From the NCBI GenBank assembly GCA_002396645.1, contig DGYI01000037.1, positions 76,205-140,204 of the forward strand: 64,000 nucleotides of DNA, read 5' to 3'. Origin of the DNA: Firmicutes bacterium UBA5010 (GTDB taxonomy: Bacteria; Bacillota; Clostridia; Tissierellales; Sedimentibacteraceae). Of this stretch, positions 1-9,625 are shown in pieces. The notes beneath the pieces are model-generated. The model was not told the DNA's origin. It ran no database searches and saw only the letters and a list, made by a program, of their open reading frames with translations. Both the position numbers and the translations under genes were made by a program. Position 1 is the first letter of the stretch; the number at the start of each line of letters is the position of its first letter.

Positions 1-1932
1 ATAGAGCCGGATGTTAAGGTTACTTTTGAGGGGAATACCTTCAAGTCTAAAACAAAAGAAAATGATATCGACGAAGATAAAGACAACCACAAAAAAGAAA
101 TAGTAAAGCTTGTGATTGGTGGCGCAATATTTGCGGCAGGTATTATTTTTAATTTCCAGGATTGGCTGGAACTTACTATATTTTTAATAAGCTATATTAT
201 AGTTGGCGGAAGTGTTGTTTTACGAGCAATAAAAGGTATCACTCGAGGGCAGGTATTTAGTGAGCACTTCCTTATGAGTGTCGCTACAATTGGTGCCTTC
301 TTCATTGGAGAATATCCAGAAGGTGTAGCTGTTATGATGTTCTATCTAGTTGGTGAACTGTTCCAGGATATGGCTATAGATCATTCCAGAAAATCAATAA
401 GTTCATTAATGGATATAAGACCTGACTATGCAAATCTGAAAGTAGGAAATGAACTGAAAAAAGTATCTCCTGAAGATGTAAGTATTGGAGATATTATTGT
501 TGTAAAGCCGGGAGAAAAAATTCCACTGGATGGCAAGGTAATAGAAGGAACTTCAATGGTTGACACATCTGCATTAACAGGTGAATCTGTTCCACGCGAA
601 TTGGAGCCAGGAAATGATGCTTTAAGCGGATTTATTAATAAGAATGGTGTCCTAACAGTCGAAGTAACAAAAGATTACAGCGAATCGACTGTGTCTAAGA
701 TTTTGGATTTAGTTCAAAATGCCAGCAGCAGGAAAGCTCCAACTGAACAGTTTATAACAAAGTTTGCAAGATATTATACTCCAGTGGTAGTGTTTGGCGC
801 CTTAGCACTTGCAATTATACCTCCTTTAGTGATTCCCGGAGCTACCTTCTCTCAATGGATTTATAGAGCCTTGGTATTTTTAGTGATATCCTGCCCATGT
901 GCACTAGTGATTTCAATACCCTTGGGATTCTTCGGCGGTATTGGAGGAGCATCAAAGAGAGGTATATTGGTAAAAGGCAGCAACTACCTTGAAGCCTTAA
1001 ACAATGTGGAAATAGTTATTTTTGATAAGACAGGGACTTTAACCAAAGGGGTATTCAAAGTTACAGAAACAAATCCTCAAAATGATTATACAGAGGAAGA
1101 ACTAATAGAGTATGCAGCATATGCTGAAAGTTATTCAAATCACCCGATTGCACTTTCAATTATGAGTGCCTACAATACCGAAATAGATAAGAACAGAATT
1201 GAAAACTACCAAGAAATTGCGGGACATGGGATCAAGGTAGATGTCAACGGCAAAGAAGTCCTTGCTGGCAATACCAGATTAATGGTCAGTGAAAATATTA
1301 AATACAATGATGTTGAGACTTTAGGAACTGTAGTACATGTTGCAATAAATAACAAATATGCGGGTAATATCGTTATTTCAGATGAAGTGAAAGAAGACTC
1401 AGCACATGCAATTAAAGAGCTTAAATCTCTCGGCATCAAAAAAACGGTAATGCTTACTGGAGATTTAAAGACGGTAGGTGACAAAATTGGAAAGCAGCTA
1501 GGTTTGGATGAAGTTTATTCAGAATTGCTGCCTGCTGACAAGGTTGACAAACTCGAATTGCTGGATAGTAAAAAATCCCCTAAAGGAAAACTTGTATTTG
1601 TTGGCGATGGTATCAACGATGCGCCTGTACTCGCAAGAGCCGATATTGGAATGGCCATGGGTGGCTTGGGTTCCGATGCAGCGATTGAAGCTGCAGATAT
1701 CGTAATCATGACCGATGAGCCATCCAAGATAGCCACCGCTATCAAGGTTGCAAAAAGAACAAGGAATATTGTAGTGCAAAATATTGTTCTTGCATTAGGT
1801 GTAAAATCCATATTCCTTGTATTAGGTGCAACTGGAGTGGCTTCATTATGGGAGGCTGTGTTTGCAGACATGGGAGTCGCTATAATTGCAATTTTAAATG
1901 CAATGCGAGTAATGAATACGAAAAACTTATAA
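1..1932 (+). CDS. Zn/Cd/Pb-type P1B ATPase (HMA domain fused), 5' end outside window
   Basis: Membrane ATPase that exports soft divalent metals. The reading frame is open from base 1, so the gene starts upstream of the window; the GTG at 112 is not the start. The first residues (IEPDVKV) look like the end of an N-terminal HMA metal-binding domain followed by an acidic/basic linker. Then come membrane helices, the actuator motif TGES (near 583), the metal-site motif CPC in helix 6 (near 892), the phosphorylation motif DKTGTLT (from 1024), an SNHP motif (near 1135) and the hinge GDGINDAP (near 1606). The CPC and HP motifs place it in the P1B family, ZntA/CadA-like. A second, closely similar ATPase lies at 14995-16839, where the HMA domain is a separate gene. 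Substrate is inferred from family. Confidence 0.93.
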   Translation: MEPDVKVTFEGNTFKSKTKENDIDEDKDNHKKEIVKLVIGGAIFAAGIIFNFQDWLELTIFLISYIIVGGSVVLRAIKGITRGQVFSEHFLMSVATIGAFFIGEYPEGVAVMMFYLVGELFQDMAIDHSRKSISSLMDIRPDYANLKVGNELKKVSPEDVSIGDIIVVKPGEKIPLDGKVIEGTSMVDTSALTGESVPRELEPGNDALSGFINKNGVLTVEVTKDYSESTVSKILDLVQNASSRKAPTEQFITKFARYYTPVVVFGALALAIIPPLVIPGATFSQWIYRALVFLVISCPCALVISIPLGFFGGIGGASKRGILVKGSNYLEALNNVEIVIFDKTGTLTKGVFKVTETNPQNDYTEEELIEYAAYAESYSNHPIALSIMSAYNTEIDKNRIENYQEIAGHGIKVDVNGKEVLAGNTRLMVSENIKYNDVETLGTVVHVAINNKYAGNIVISDEVKEDSAHAIKELKSLGIKKTVMLTGDLKTVGDKIGKQLGLDEVYSELLPADKVDKLELLDSKKSPKGKLVFVGDGINDAPVLARADIGMAMGGLGSDAAIEAADIVIMTDEPSKIATAIKVAKRTRNIVVQNIVLALGVKSIFLVLGATGVASLWEAVFADMGVAIIAILNAMRVMNTKNL

Positions 1933-1950
1933 ATCTACTAGCACGATTCA

Positions 1951-1992
1951 CCCCTTGGTTTGTATCTTCAAAGATTGAATCAAATCAAGGGA
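1951..1992. repeat. Imperfect hairpin after the first metal ATPase
   Basis: CCCCTTGGTTTG (1951-1962) is nearly complementary to CAAATCAAGGGA (1981-1992), with an inner TTCAA/TTGAA stem between. A hairpin with nearly the same arms follows the second ATPase at 16904-16942. No T-run follows, so a simple intrinsic terminator is not obvious. Confidence 0.55.
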
Positions 1993-2081
1993 GGATCTGC
2001 AAAAACAAAAAATATAAGATTAAGAATCAATAAATTTCGAGTTATTTATGGATTAAGTATTTTGTGAAGGGAGAAATTGAT

Positions 2082-3506
2082 ATGTCAACTAATAATATTA
2101 AAGAACAAGTTCAGTCTTTCGGACTAAAAAAAGTAATTTCCTATTTAGATTCTGATCCGGACAAAAATATTCCTAAAATAATAGATTGGGCTGAAAAGTT
2201 CGATAAGGAAGGAACAATATCTCGTCAGCTTAGTGCTGTAAAATCTGCAATTGCAGATAAAGACGGAAACTGGTATCAGCTTGTTAAAAGTTTGTATACT
2301 GATATTGATGATAGTGTAAGAAAAACTTTATTTGAGAATTTTCTAGTTAATGCAACAGTAATAGGAGGACAACGACAAAAAAAGTCAAAAGAAGAAAATA
2401 ACTGTAATATTCCATGGGCAATACTCATGGATCCAACCTCTGCATGCAATCTGCATTGCACCGGCTGCTGGGCAGCAGATTACGGCAATAAGCTTTCTAT
2501 GAGTTATGAAACTTTGGATAGTATTATAGAACAGGGTAAAAAACTCGGTACCTACATGTATATCTACTCTGGCGGTGAACCATTAATGCGTAAACATGAT
2601 ATTATCAAGCTTTGCGAGAAACATAACGACTGTGCCTTCTTGGCATTTACAAATGCTACGTTAATAGATGAGGCATTCGCTGATGAGATGCTTAGAGTAA
2701 AAAACTTTGTTCCTGCAATAAGTGTAGAAGGGTTTAAAGAGGATACTGATTTCAGACGAGGCGAAGGTACATATCAGTCGGTCTTAAATGCGATGGAAAT
2801 ATTAAAAAAGAAAAAACTTCCATTCGGTATATCCTGTTGTTACACAAGTAAGAATACCGATGTCATAGGAAGCGAAAAATACTTTGACGATATGATTGCA
2901 AATGGTGCAAAATTTGCCTGGTTCTTTACTTATATGCCAGTTGGAATTGATGCGGTACCTGATCTCATGGTAAATCCGGAACAAAGAGAATATATGTATC
3001 ATCAAATCAGAAAATTTAGAGAAACTAAACCATTGTTTACGATGGATTTTTGGAATGATGGCGAATATGTTAAGGGATGTATTGCTGGAGGAAAATGCTA
3101 TCTTCATATCAATGCAAATGGTGATATAGAACCTTGTGCTTTTATTCATTACTCCGACTCAAACATTAAAGAAAAGACCTTGATTGAAGCGTATAAGTCC
3201 CCATTGTTCATGCAATACAAGGAAAATCAACCTTTTAGCGAAAATTATCTGCGTCCTTGCCCACTACTTGACAATAAAGGACGGTTGGCTGAAATGGTGG
3301 ACAAGTCCGGAGCAAAATCAACAGACATGCAACACCCTGAGGATGTACATGCTTTGTGTGCTAAATGCAAGACTGCAGCTGATAATTGGGAGACCACAGC
3401 CAACAGGCTTTGGAAAGAATCTCATGGATGTGAAGGATGCAAGAGTACAGCAGATATGAAGTCATTAGAAAAAAATTTAAGATACAATCTAAATAGAAAG
3501 AGATGA
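2082..3506 (+). CDS. Radical SAM/SPASM domain protein
   Basis: The radical SAM cluster motif CX3CX2C is at residues C122, C126 and C129 (CNLHCTGC), followed by a GGEP motif (SAM binding) in the expected place. The C-terminal third carries many cysteines in CX2C-type spacings, consistent with a SPASM-type auxiliary Fe-S domain. About 474 residues. I chose the ATG at 2082 over the upstream GTG (2064) because AAGGGAG at 2067-2073 sits at the right distance. The stop overlaps the metK start (ATGA at 3503-3506), which suggests translational coupling to the enzyme that makes its cosubstrate. The substrate is not known; there is no obvious peptide precursor beside it. Confidence 0.85.
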   Translation: MSTNNIKEQVQSFGLKKVISYLDSDPDKNIPKIIDWAEKFDKEGTISRQLSAVKSAIADKDGNWYQLVKSLYTDIDDSVRKTLFENFLVNATVIGGQRQKKSKEENNCNIPWAILMDPTSACNLHCTGCWAADYGNKLSMSYETLDSIIEQGKKLGTYMYIYSGGEPLMRKHDIIKLCEKHNDCAFLAFTNATLIDEAFADEMLRVKNFVPAISVEGFKEDTDFRRGEGTYQSVLNAMEILKKKKLPFGISCCYTSKNTDVIGSEKYFDDMIANGAKFAWFFTYMPVGIDAVPDLMVNPEQREYMYHQIRKFRETKPLFTMDFWNDGEYVKGCIAGGKCYLHINANGDIEPCAFIHYSDSNIKEKTLIEAYKSPLFMQYKENQPFSENYLRPCPLLDNKGRLAEMVDKSGAKSTDMQHPEDVHALCAKCKTAADNWETTANRLWKESHGCEGCKSTADMKSLEKNLRYNLNRKR

Positions 3507-4681
3507 AAAACATGAAGCATACTTTTTTTACTTCAGAATCTGTTACAGAAGGGCATCCGGATAAGGCATGCGACCAAATTGCTGATGGCATACTGGATGA
3601 ATTTTTAAAAAAGGATCCATTTTCTCGCGTAGCCTGTGAGGTTACTGCAGAAACGGACGCTGTTCACATAATGGGTGAAATTACATCCTCTGCAAAGGTT
3701 GACTACAAACAGGTTGCACGGCAGATTATTCGCAGGATTGGATATACTGAACCTGCAACAGGGTTTGATGCGGATACCTGCCTGATAACTTGTAGTCTCC
3801 ACACTCAATCCCCGGATATCGCCCTCGGCGTAAATCAATCTTTAGAAAGCAAACAGGCTTGTGCTGTCGATTCGGAACTGGGGGCAGGAGATCAGGGCAT
3901 GATGTTTGGATACGCCTGTAACGAAACCTCTGAAATGATGCCAATGCCTATTACATTGGCACATGAGTTGACTAAAAAGCTGGCACAAGCAAGAAAAGAA
4001 AAAGTGCTTCCGTATTTACGTCCTGATGGAAAAGCGCAGGTAACTGTGGAATATCAGAATGGCTCACCCATAAGACTAGACGCAATTGTTATATCAACTC
4101 AGCATACAACTGAAGTAACATTTGAAAAGTTACAAAAAGATATTGTAACACAGGTTATTCAAAAAACAATTCCTTCAAAACTTTTAGATGGCAATACCAG
4201 AATGCTTATTAACCCGACAGGTCGATTTGTTTTTGGCGGCCCCGCCTGTGATTCTGGTTTGACAGGACGAAAAATAATAGTGGACACTTATGGTGGCTAT
4301 GCAAAACATGGCGGCGGCTCATTCTCTGGGAAAGACCCAACGAAAGTTGACAGAAGCGCTGCCTATATGGCACGCTATATTGCCAAAAACATTGTTGCTA
4401 CGGAAATTGCCAAACGGTGTGAAATACAAATTAGCTATGCGATTGGCGTGGCTAAACCGGTTTCCCTATTTGTAGATACTTTTGGAACTGGTGTTGTCTC
4501 TGATGAAAAGCTTTGCAAATGGATTTTGAAGACATATGATATGCGCCCCGCAGCAATTATAGAAAGATTCCAGCTCCGCCGCCCGATTTATTTGCAAACT
4601 GCATCCTACGGACATTTTGGTAGAAGTGATTTGGATTTGCCCTGGGAAAAAGTTGATTATAATACAACATACAATTTATAG
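3503..4681 (+). CDS. metK: S-adenosylmethionine synthetase
   Basis: Makes S-adenosylmethionine from methionine and ATP in the cytosol. The family signatures are all visible: GHPDKACDQIADG near the N-terminus, GAGDQGMMFGYA, and the glycine-rich loop GGGSFSGKDPTKVDRSAAY. Its 392 residues match the usual length. The ATG at 3503 overlaps the stop of the radical SAM gene; a second ATG at 3512 is possible. Sitting directly behind a SAM-consuming enzyme, it may be a dedicated or accessory copy, but the window cannot show whether another metK exists. Confidence 0.96.
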   Translation: MKNMKHTFFTSESVTEGHPDKACDQIADGILDEFLKKDPFSRVACEVTAETDAVHIMGEITSSAKVDYKQVARQIIRRIGYTEPATGFDADTCLITCSLHTQSPDIALGVNQSLESKQACAVDSELGAGDQGMMFGYACNETSEMMPMPITLAHELTKKLAQARKEKVLPYLRPDGKAQVTVEYQNGSPIRLDAIVISTQHTTEVTFEKLQKDIVTQVIQKTIPSKLLDGNTRMLINPTGRFVFGGPACDSGLTGRKIIVDTYGGYAKHGGGSFSGKDPTKVDRSAAYMARYIAKNIVATEIAKRCEIQISYAIGVAKPVSLFVDTFGTGVVSDEKLCKWILKTYDMRPAAIIERFQLRRPIYLQTASYGHFGRSDLDLPWEKVDYNTTYNL

Positions 4682-4771
4682 CAATTCATCCCTGCACCAA
4701 AAAGATATATTTTATAGAAGACAAATAAACTTAAAGCTAAATAGTTAGAAATATAAAAGTGAGGTGAAGCT

Positions 4772-5644
4772 ATGAAAGATTATGTGATTATAACTGATTC
4801 GACATCAGACCTTCCGACAGATATTATTAATGAGTTTGGTATTGCGGTCATACCGATGCCGTTTAACTTAGGTGATGATAATTATATACATTATCCTGAT
4901 GGAAGAGAGCTAGAAATTCATAAATTTTATGAAAGACTACGTCTTGGTGAAAAATCCACCACAACGCAGATAAACATTAAAACATATATGGAATACTTCG
5001 AAACTATCATAAAGTCCGGAAATGACATTATATACATATCATTTTCATCAGGATTAAGCGGTACGTATAATTCATCATTACTTGCAGCAGAAGAATTGAA
5101 GAAGAAATATCCAAAACGTAAGATTATTTGTGTAGATTCCAAGGCCGCTTCTTTAGGTGAAGGACTTTTAGTATACAGCGCAGCAAAGAAAAAAGAAGAA
5201 GGATTTGAATTAGAAGAGCTTAATGAGTGGATTATAAATAACCGCTGCCATTTATGCCATTGGTTTACTGTAGATGATTTAAATCATCTTAAGCGAGGGG
5301 GAAGAGTAACAACTATGACAGCAGCAGTAGGCACTGCATTGGATATAAAGCCTATTCTGCATGTTGACGATGAAGGACATCTAATACCTGTATTCAGGGT
5401 AAGAGGGCGTAAAAGGTCGCTAAAAGCATTGGTTGATCATATGCTTAAAAGTTGCATCGATCCAGAAGAACAAATAATTTTCATAGGACATGGAGATAGC
5501 TCAAATGATGCAGTACTTCTCGAAAGCTTAGTTCGAGATAAGTTTCAAGTGAAAGATGTCATAATCAACAATATAGGACCAATTATAGGTACTCACTCAG
5601 GACCAGGTACGATTGCTTTATTTTTCTTTGGTACTGAAAAATAA
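4772..5644 (+). CDS. DegV family fatty-acid-binding protein
   Basis: DegV proteins bind a fatty acid in a cleft between two domains and feed FakA-type fatty acid kinases. The N-terminal TDSTSDLP motif, the central SFSSGLSGTYNSS segment and KPILHVD are typical, and the 290-residue length is normal. Start at 4772 is preceded by GAGGTGA. No kinase partner is adjacent. The next several kilobases carry other lipid genes, so a lipid-supply role fits, but that is inference. Confidence 0.92.
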   Translation: MKDYVIITDSTSDLPTDIINEFGIAVIPMPFNLGDDNYIHYPDGRELEIHKFYERLRLGEKSTTTQINIKTYMEYFETIIKSGNDIIYISFSSGLSGTYNSSLLAAEELKKKYPKRKIICVDSKAASLGEGLLVYSAAKKKEEGFELEELNEWIINNRCHLCHWFTVDDLNHLKRGGRVTTMTAAVGTALDIKPILHVDDEGHLIPVFRVRGRKRSLKALVDHMLKSCIDPEEQIIFIGHGDSSNDAVLLESLVRDKFQVKDVIINNIGPIIGTHSGPGTIALFFFGTEK

Positions 5645-5751
5645 ACTCAATATAAGATTATACCTTTTTTTGGAAACAACATATATAATATGCAGGGCAC
5701 AACAATAAATTAAAATTTTTCTGAAAATCATATAAAAGGGAGAATATCAAA

Positions 5752-5946
5752 ATGAGTGAAAATGTTGGCAGATGGTTAGGTTGGATCGGAATAATAGTAG
5801 CTGTAGTCGGGTTCTTCTGGCAACCTATATGGATGGGAGCAATAGCAATTGTTGCAGGTATTGTAGGATTGTTCTCTCCTCAGAAAAAATTAAACTGGGT
5901 CGCAATTGCAGCCGGTGTAGTTGCCTTAATAATTGGGATAGTATAG
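5752..5946 (+). CDS. Small hydrophobic membrane protein (64 aa)
   Basis: A 64-residue protein with three closely spaced hydrophobic stretches (about residues 9-25, 27-41 and 48-64) separated by short polar turns, one being SPQKKLNW. A good ribosome binding site (AAAGGGAGAA) precedes the ATG. I do not recognise a named family; its function is unknown. It is a likely real gene because of the ribosome binding site and uniform hydrophobic pattern. Confidence 0.65.
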   Translation: MSENVGRWLGWIGIIVAVVGFFWQPIWMGAIAIVAGIVGLFSPQKKLNWVAIAAGVVALIIGIV

Positions 5947-6291
5947 TTAAACATTATTTCTATTACTACAAAGTAAAGGATGAAAAGTCATATACATTTT
6001 TAAGATGAACTGATCACGTGTCCTGCGTATTATATATGTTGTTTCCTAATATACAGAACTTAAGACTTGTTATCATCAATAAGGTAAGATGATTTATGTG
6101 ATGTTTTTTATACGCATAAAAAATGGTTTAGAGCGATGTTTCAAAGAAGACAATAAAAAATCGTTCTGCCGTAAAATAAAAGATCGGTTTGGGGGGGATT
6201 TAATAACCATATGGTTAATCTATGCTCACGTTTTGCCACCCTTTTGATCGTAAGAAAAGGATAAGAGCATGAGTAAGAGGAGATGAAACCA
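5947..6291. other. Intergenic region with a palindrome
   Basis: No credible gene in about 340 bases. It contains the perfect 12-base palindrome AACCATATGGTT at 6205-6216, a G-run just before it, and the ribosome binding site of the next gene at 6276-6282. The palindrome could be an operator for the downstream phospholipase D gene; there is no further support. Confidence 0.35.
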
Positions 6292-7827
6292 ATGAGTCAA
6301 AGGTGGTTGAGAATATTATTTAGACGTCGAATCATGGTAACTTTTTTGCTTGCGCTTCAAATTGGTATATTGGTTTTTGTGGTTTCTACTTCTAGTCAAA
6401 AAATCGATCTTATCAATCGAATATCAACAATAACAAGTTATTTTGTTGTTATATATATAATCAGTAAAAATGATAAATCTTCTTATAAGTTAACATGGGT
6501 AATTCTAATTCTTGTATTTCCTGTATTTGGAGGCTTATTCTATCTTTTGTTTAATTTTCAGTCATCCACCACAAAAGTGAGAAAAACAATTGAAAAGATA
6601 AAGTTTGAAAGTCAGTCTTTGTTTGTGCCTAAGGAAAATATTTTGACAAAAATTGCTAATGAAAATGAGGAGGTTTTTCCACTTGTAAAATACTTACAGG
6701 GATGCGCTGGTTTCCCTGTTTATCAAAATACGCAAACCGAGTATTTAACGCCTGGAGAGCTAATGTTTGAAAGATTAACCGAGGAGTTAAAAAAAGCAGA
6801 ACGCTATATTTTTCTAGAATATTTTATTATTCAGGAAGGAATCATGTGGAATACTGTGCTTGAAATTCTAAAAGAAAAAGCAAAACAAGGTGTCGATGTT
6901 CGCGTAATTTATGATGATATGGGATGCTTTTTCTTATTACCTAAAGATTATCAAAAAACTTTGGAGAGTATGGGAATTCACTGCTTTGTTTTTAATGCGT
7001 TCCAACCTATAATGTCTACCATACAGAATAACCGCGATCACCGTAAAATAGCAGTTATTGACGGGAAAACAGCCTTTACTGGCGGCATAAATTTAGCGGA
7101 TGAATATATAAACGCTATTGATAAACATGGATATTGGAAAGACGCTTCTATCATGGTGCATGGTGATGCAGCATGGAGTTTTACGCTAATGTTCCTACAG
7201 ATGTGGAGCCTTTGTAAAAATACAATCGAAAACTACAATAAATACCGCCCGCGGCAAACCGAAACTTGTCCAGTATTGTCTGACGGATATGTACAGCCAT
7301 ATGCAGACAGCCCTATAGATAACGAGAATGTAGGTGAGCATGTTTATTTAAAAATCATTAATAATGCTAAAAAATATGTATATATAAATACACCATATCT
7401 TATAATCGATGATGCTATGGTATCTGCGCTGAAGTTAGCGGCAAAAAGTGGTGTGGATGTAAGAATTGTGACACCACATCGCTGGGATAAGCGATTTGTT
7501 CATATGACAACTCGCTCTTATTACCGAGAGCTACTTCGCGCTGGTGTTAAGATTTATGAATATTCAAGAGGCTTTATGCATTCTAAAACCTTTGTTTCTG
7601 ATGATAAGGTGGCAACAGTAGGGACTACCAATCTGGACTTTCGAAGTTTATATCTCCATTTTGAGTGCGGTGTTTTGCTTTATAAGAACCGTTCAGTTAT
7701 GGAAATTAAAAAAGATTATCTTAATACAATAAATGCTTGCCAGGAAATTACAATGAAAGACTGTGGGCACAATGCATTCATGCGATTTATCCAGGAGATA
7801 TTGAGAATCTTTGCGCCGTTGATGTAG
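6292..7827 (+). CDS. Phospholipase D-type cardiolipin synthase
   Basis: Membrane-anchored PLD-superfamily enzyme expected to join two phosphatidylglycerol molecules into cardiolipin. Two hydrophobic segments lie near the N-terminus (about residues 14-34 and 65-88), then two HxKxxxxD motifs: H250/K252/D257 (HRKIAVID) and H430/K432/D437 (HSKTFVSD), each followed by the usual GGxN or GTxN-type segment. About 511 residues, the normal Cls length. The start at 6292 is preferred to 6283 because AGAGGAG ends at 6282, leaving 9 bases. It heads a lipid-related gene block. The symbol cls is probable, but I leave it empty because Clostridia often carry several paralogues. Confidence 0.9.
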   Translation: MSQRWLRILFRRRIMVTFLLALQIGILVFVVSTSSQKIDLINRISTITSYFVVIYIISKNDKSSYKLTWVILILVFPVFGGLFYLLFNFQSSTTKVRKTIEKIKFESQSLFVPKENILTKIANENEEVFPLVKYLQGCAGFPVYQNTQTEYLTPGELMFERLTEELKKAERYIFLEYFIIQEGIMWNTVLEILKEKAKQGVDVRVIYDDMGCFFLLPKDYQKTLESMGIHCFVFNAFQPIMSTIQNNRDHRKIAVIDGKTAFTGGINLADEYINAIDKHGYWKDASIMVHGDAAWSFTLMFLQMWSLCKNTIENYNKYRPRQTETCPVLSDGYVQPYADSPIDNENVGEHVYLKIINNAKKYVYINTPYLIIDDAMVSALKLAAKSGVDVRIVTPHRWDKRFVHMTTRSYYRELLRAGVKIYEYSRGFMHSKTFVSDDKVATVGTTNLDFRSLYLHFECGVLLYKNRSVMEIKKDYLNTINACQEITMKDCGHNAFMRFIQEILRIFAPLM

Positions 7828-7874
7828 TGATTTCATACAGAGGTAGCTAGAAAATGTAAATGAGGTATACCACA

Positions 7875-8570
7875 ATGATGATAGAAAGGAAAATGAACTA
7901 TAGCGTGTTAAATGATATTGATCCCCAAAACGAGCTGCAGGGACAGATTCTAAAGGAGGCCGAAGACTTTCTGGAACTACAAAATTTATATAAATCTGCA
8001 ATTCGCGAAATTAGCACAAAGATTGAAGTACTGGATGATGAATTTCAAATTCGATTTAAACGAAATCCAATTCATCATATGGAATGTAGATTAAAAACTC
8101 CTATAAGTATATTTGACAAGCTGATAAGAAAAGGTCTTGAGCCCAGTGTCCAAGCGGCAAGAGAGAACATTACCGATATAGCGGGAGTTCGGGTAATTTG
8201 TAATTATATTGATGATATTTACATGATTGCTGATTTACTTTGTTCGCAGGATGATATTTCTTTAATTAGAACCGCAGATTATGTTAAAAGTCCAAAACCC
8301 AACGGTTATCGCAGTTTGCACATTGTCGTCTTGGTGCCTGTTTTTCTGACTAAAGCAAAGAAGTTTGTTCCAGTGGAGGTTCAGATACGCACTATCGCTA
8401 TGGACTTATGGGCAAGTCTTGAACATCAAATTCATTATAAAACCTGTAAAGATGTTTCTGATATTCTTTGTAACAAGCTGAAAGAGTGTGCAGATGCTAT
8501 CGCGAAAATAGACATTGAAATGCAGAATATAAATAAAGAGTTCCAAAATGTTGGAGGTCAATTATTGTAA
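7875..8570 (+). CDS. Small alarmone synthetase, RelA/SpoT synthetase domain only
   Basis: Single-domain (p)ppGpp synthetase of the RelQ/RelP type, transferring pyrophosphate from ATP to GDP/GTP. The synthetase signatures are present: DIAGVRVIC, SPKPNGYRSLH and VPVEVQIRT followed by MDLWASLEHQ. No hydrolase, TGS or ACT domain is present; about 231 residues is typical for this small class. TGAGGT at 7862-7867 fits the ATG at 7875; another ATG with its own AAAGGA is at 7893, so the exact start is open. It lies 47 bases after the cardiolipin synthase gene and just before a fatty acyl thioesterase, so it may link stringent signalling to lipid supply (inference). Confidence 0.9.
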   Translation: MMIERKMNYSVLNDIDPQNELQGQILKEAEDFLELQNLYKSAIREISTKIEVLDDEFQIRFKRNPIHHMECRLKTPISIFDKLIRKGLEPSVQAARENITDIAGVRVICNYIDDIYMIADLLCSQDDISLIRTADYVKSPKPNGYRSLHIVVLVPVFLTKAKKFVPVEVQIRTIAMDLWASLEHQIHYKTCKDVSDILCNKLKECADAIAKIDIEMQNINKEFQNVGGQLL

Positions 8571-8599
8571 CAACAGATTTTTTGAGGAGGATACAAAGG

Positions 8600-9310
8600 A
8601 TGTTTGAGGTGAAAAGAACTGTTGGTTATAGTAATGTTGGAGTGGATGGCGAACTTACCCTTGATTCGGCAATCGATTTTATGCAAGACTGCAGTATGTT
8701 TCAACTAAACTCGTCAAAAGCTTTGGCAAAGTTTTTTGATGAACACTCCATTGGAATGTATTTAGCTTCGCGTCAAATAAATATTGCCAGGACACCGGTG
8801 TACGGGGAGAATCTAACTATTCGAACATGGATATATGAATGTAAGAGGGTGTATGGATGCCGTAATACTATAGTCTACGATGAAGACGGCTGTCCGTGTA
8901 TTACCAGTTATGCGATTGGTGCCTTTATCAATCTATTAACGGAAAAGCCATTTTGCATGCCTGATGACATTATTAAAAGTATTCCGTTGTATGATAAATT
9001 TCCAATGGAATATCATTCAAGAAAAATTATAATTCCAAATAACGAAGCAGTAATGGCAAATCTTACGACAGTTTCAAAATATCATTTGGATTACAACAAA
9101 CATGTTAATAACGCAAAATATGTATCAATAGCAGAGGAATATCTACCAGAGAATTTTAAAGCAAAAAGAATACGGATTGAATACAAAACCCCTGCAAAGT
9201 ATAAGGATATCTTAATGCCATATATTTATTGTATTAATGATAATTCCATTGTTGTTAACTTATGCAATGATAAAGGCGAATCTTATGCAGTAGTTGAATT
9301 TACCAAATAG
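8600..9310 (+). CDS. Acyl-ACP thioesterase
   Basis: Hot-dog fold thioesterase that releases fatty acids from acyl carrier protein. Residues MFEVKRTVGYSNVGVDGELT and the segment DYNKHVNNAKYVSIAEEYLP are typical of bacterial members of the acyl-ACP thioesterase family; the N-H-E type catalytic residues fall in the second hot-dog repeat region. 236 residues is close to the family norm. GAGGAGG at 8584-8590 sets the ATG at 8600; the TTG at 8582 lies upstream of that site and is rejected as start. Confidence 0.88.
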   Translation: MFEVKRTVGYSNVGVDGELTLDSAIDFMQDCSMFQLNSSKALAKFFDEHSIGMYLASRQINIARTPVYGENLTIRTWIYECKRVYGCRNTIVYDEDGCPCITSYAIGAFINLLTEKPFCMPDDIIKSIPLYDKFPMEYHSRKIIIPNNEAVMANLTTVSKYHLDYNKHVNNAKYVSIAEEYLPENFKAKRIRIEYKTPAKYKDILMPYIYCINDNSIVVNLCNDKGESYAVVEFTK

Positions 9311-9625
9311 AGATTATGAATGAAATCGGTGAATTAATGAAAAGAGGAGCATTCATAAATAAACAGGATTTTTAAAAATTCAAGGGGACTGTAGGAAGTG
9401 GTGTGGCCAAGATATAGGTTCCGTCTGTATGATAGAAGAAAAGCTTGGAAACTCAGTACTTATGCCAGAGGAACCCAAAATTTGTTGTGCTTTGACCGCA
9501 GCAATAATTGTAGCGAAGATATGGGAAGGCGCTTAAGAAGATAATTGAGGATTTGTATCTTTGAACCTATTTGATGTAAGTTTAGCCAGAAAATCTAACT
9601 GTTTTTATGCTTTTATCAGTAATAG
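9311..9625. other. Intergenic region, probably decayed coding sequence
   Basis: About 315 bases without an intact gene. A short open stretch ending at the TAA near 9535 reads GNSVLMPEEPKICCALTAA, which looks protein-like but which I cannot assign. It probably is residue of a lost gene next to the recognisable pseudogene that follows. Confidence 0.3.

Noticed and set aside
4682..4771. SAM riboswitch near metK
   Set aside because: No SAM aptamer core is visible upstream of the radical SAM gene (1933-2081) or after metK.
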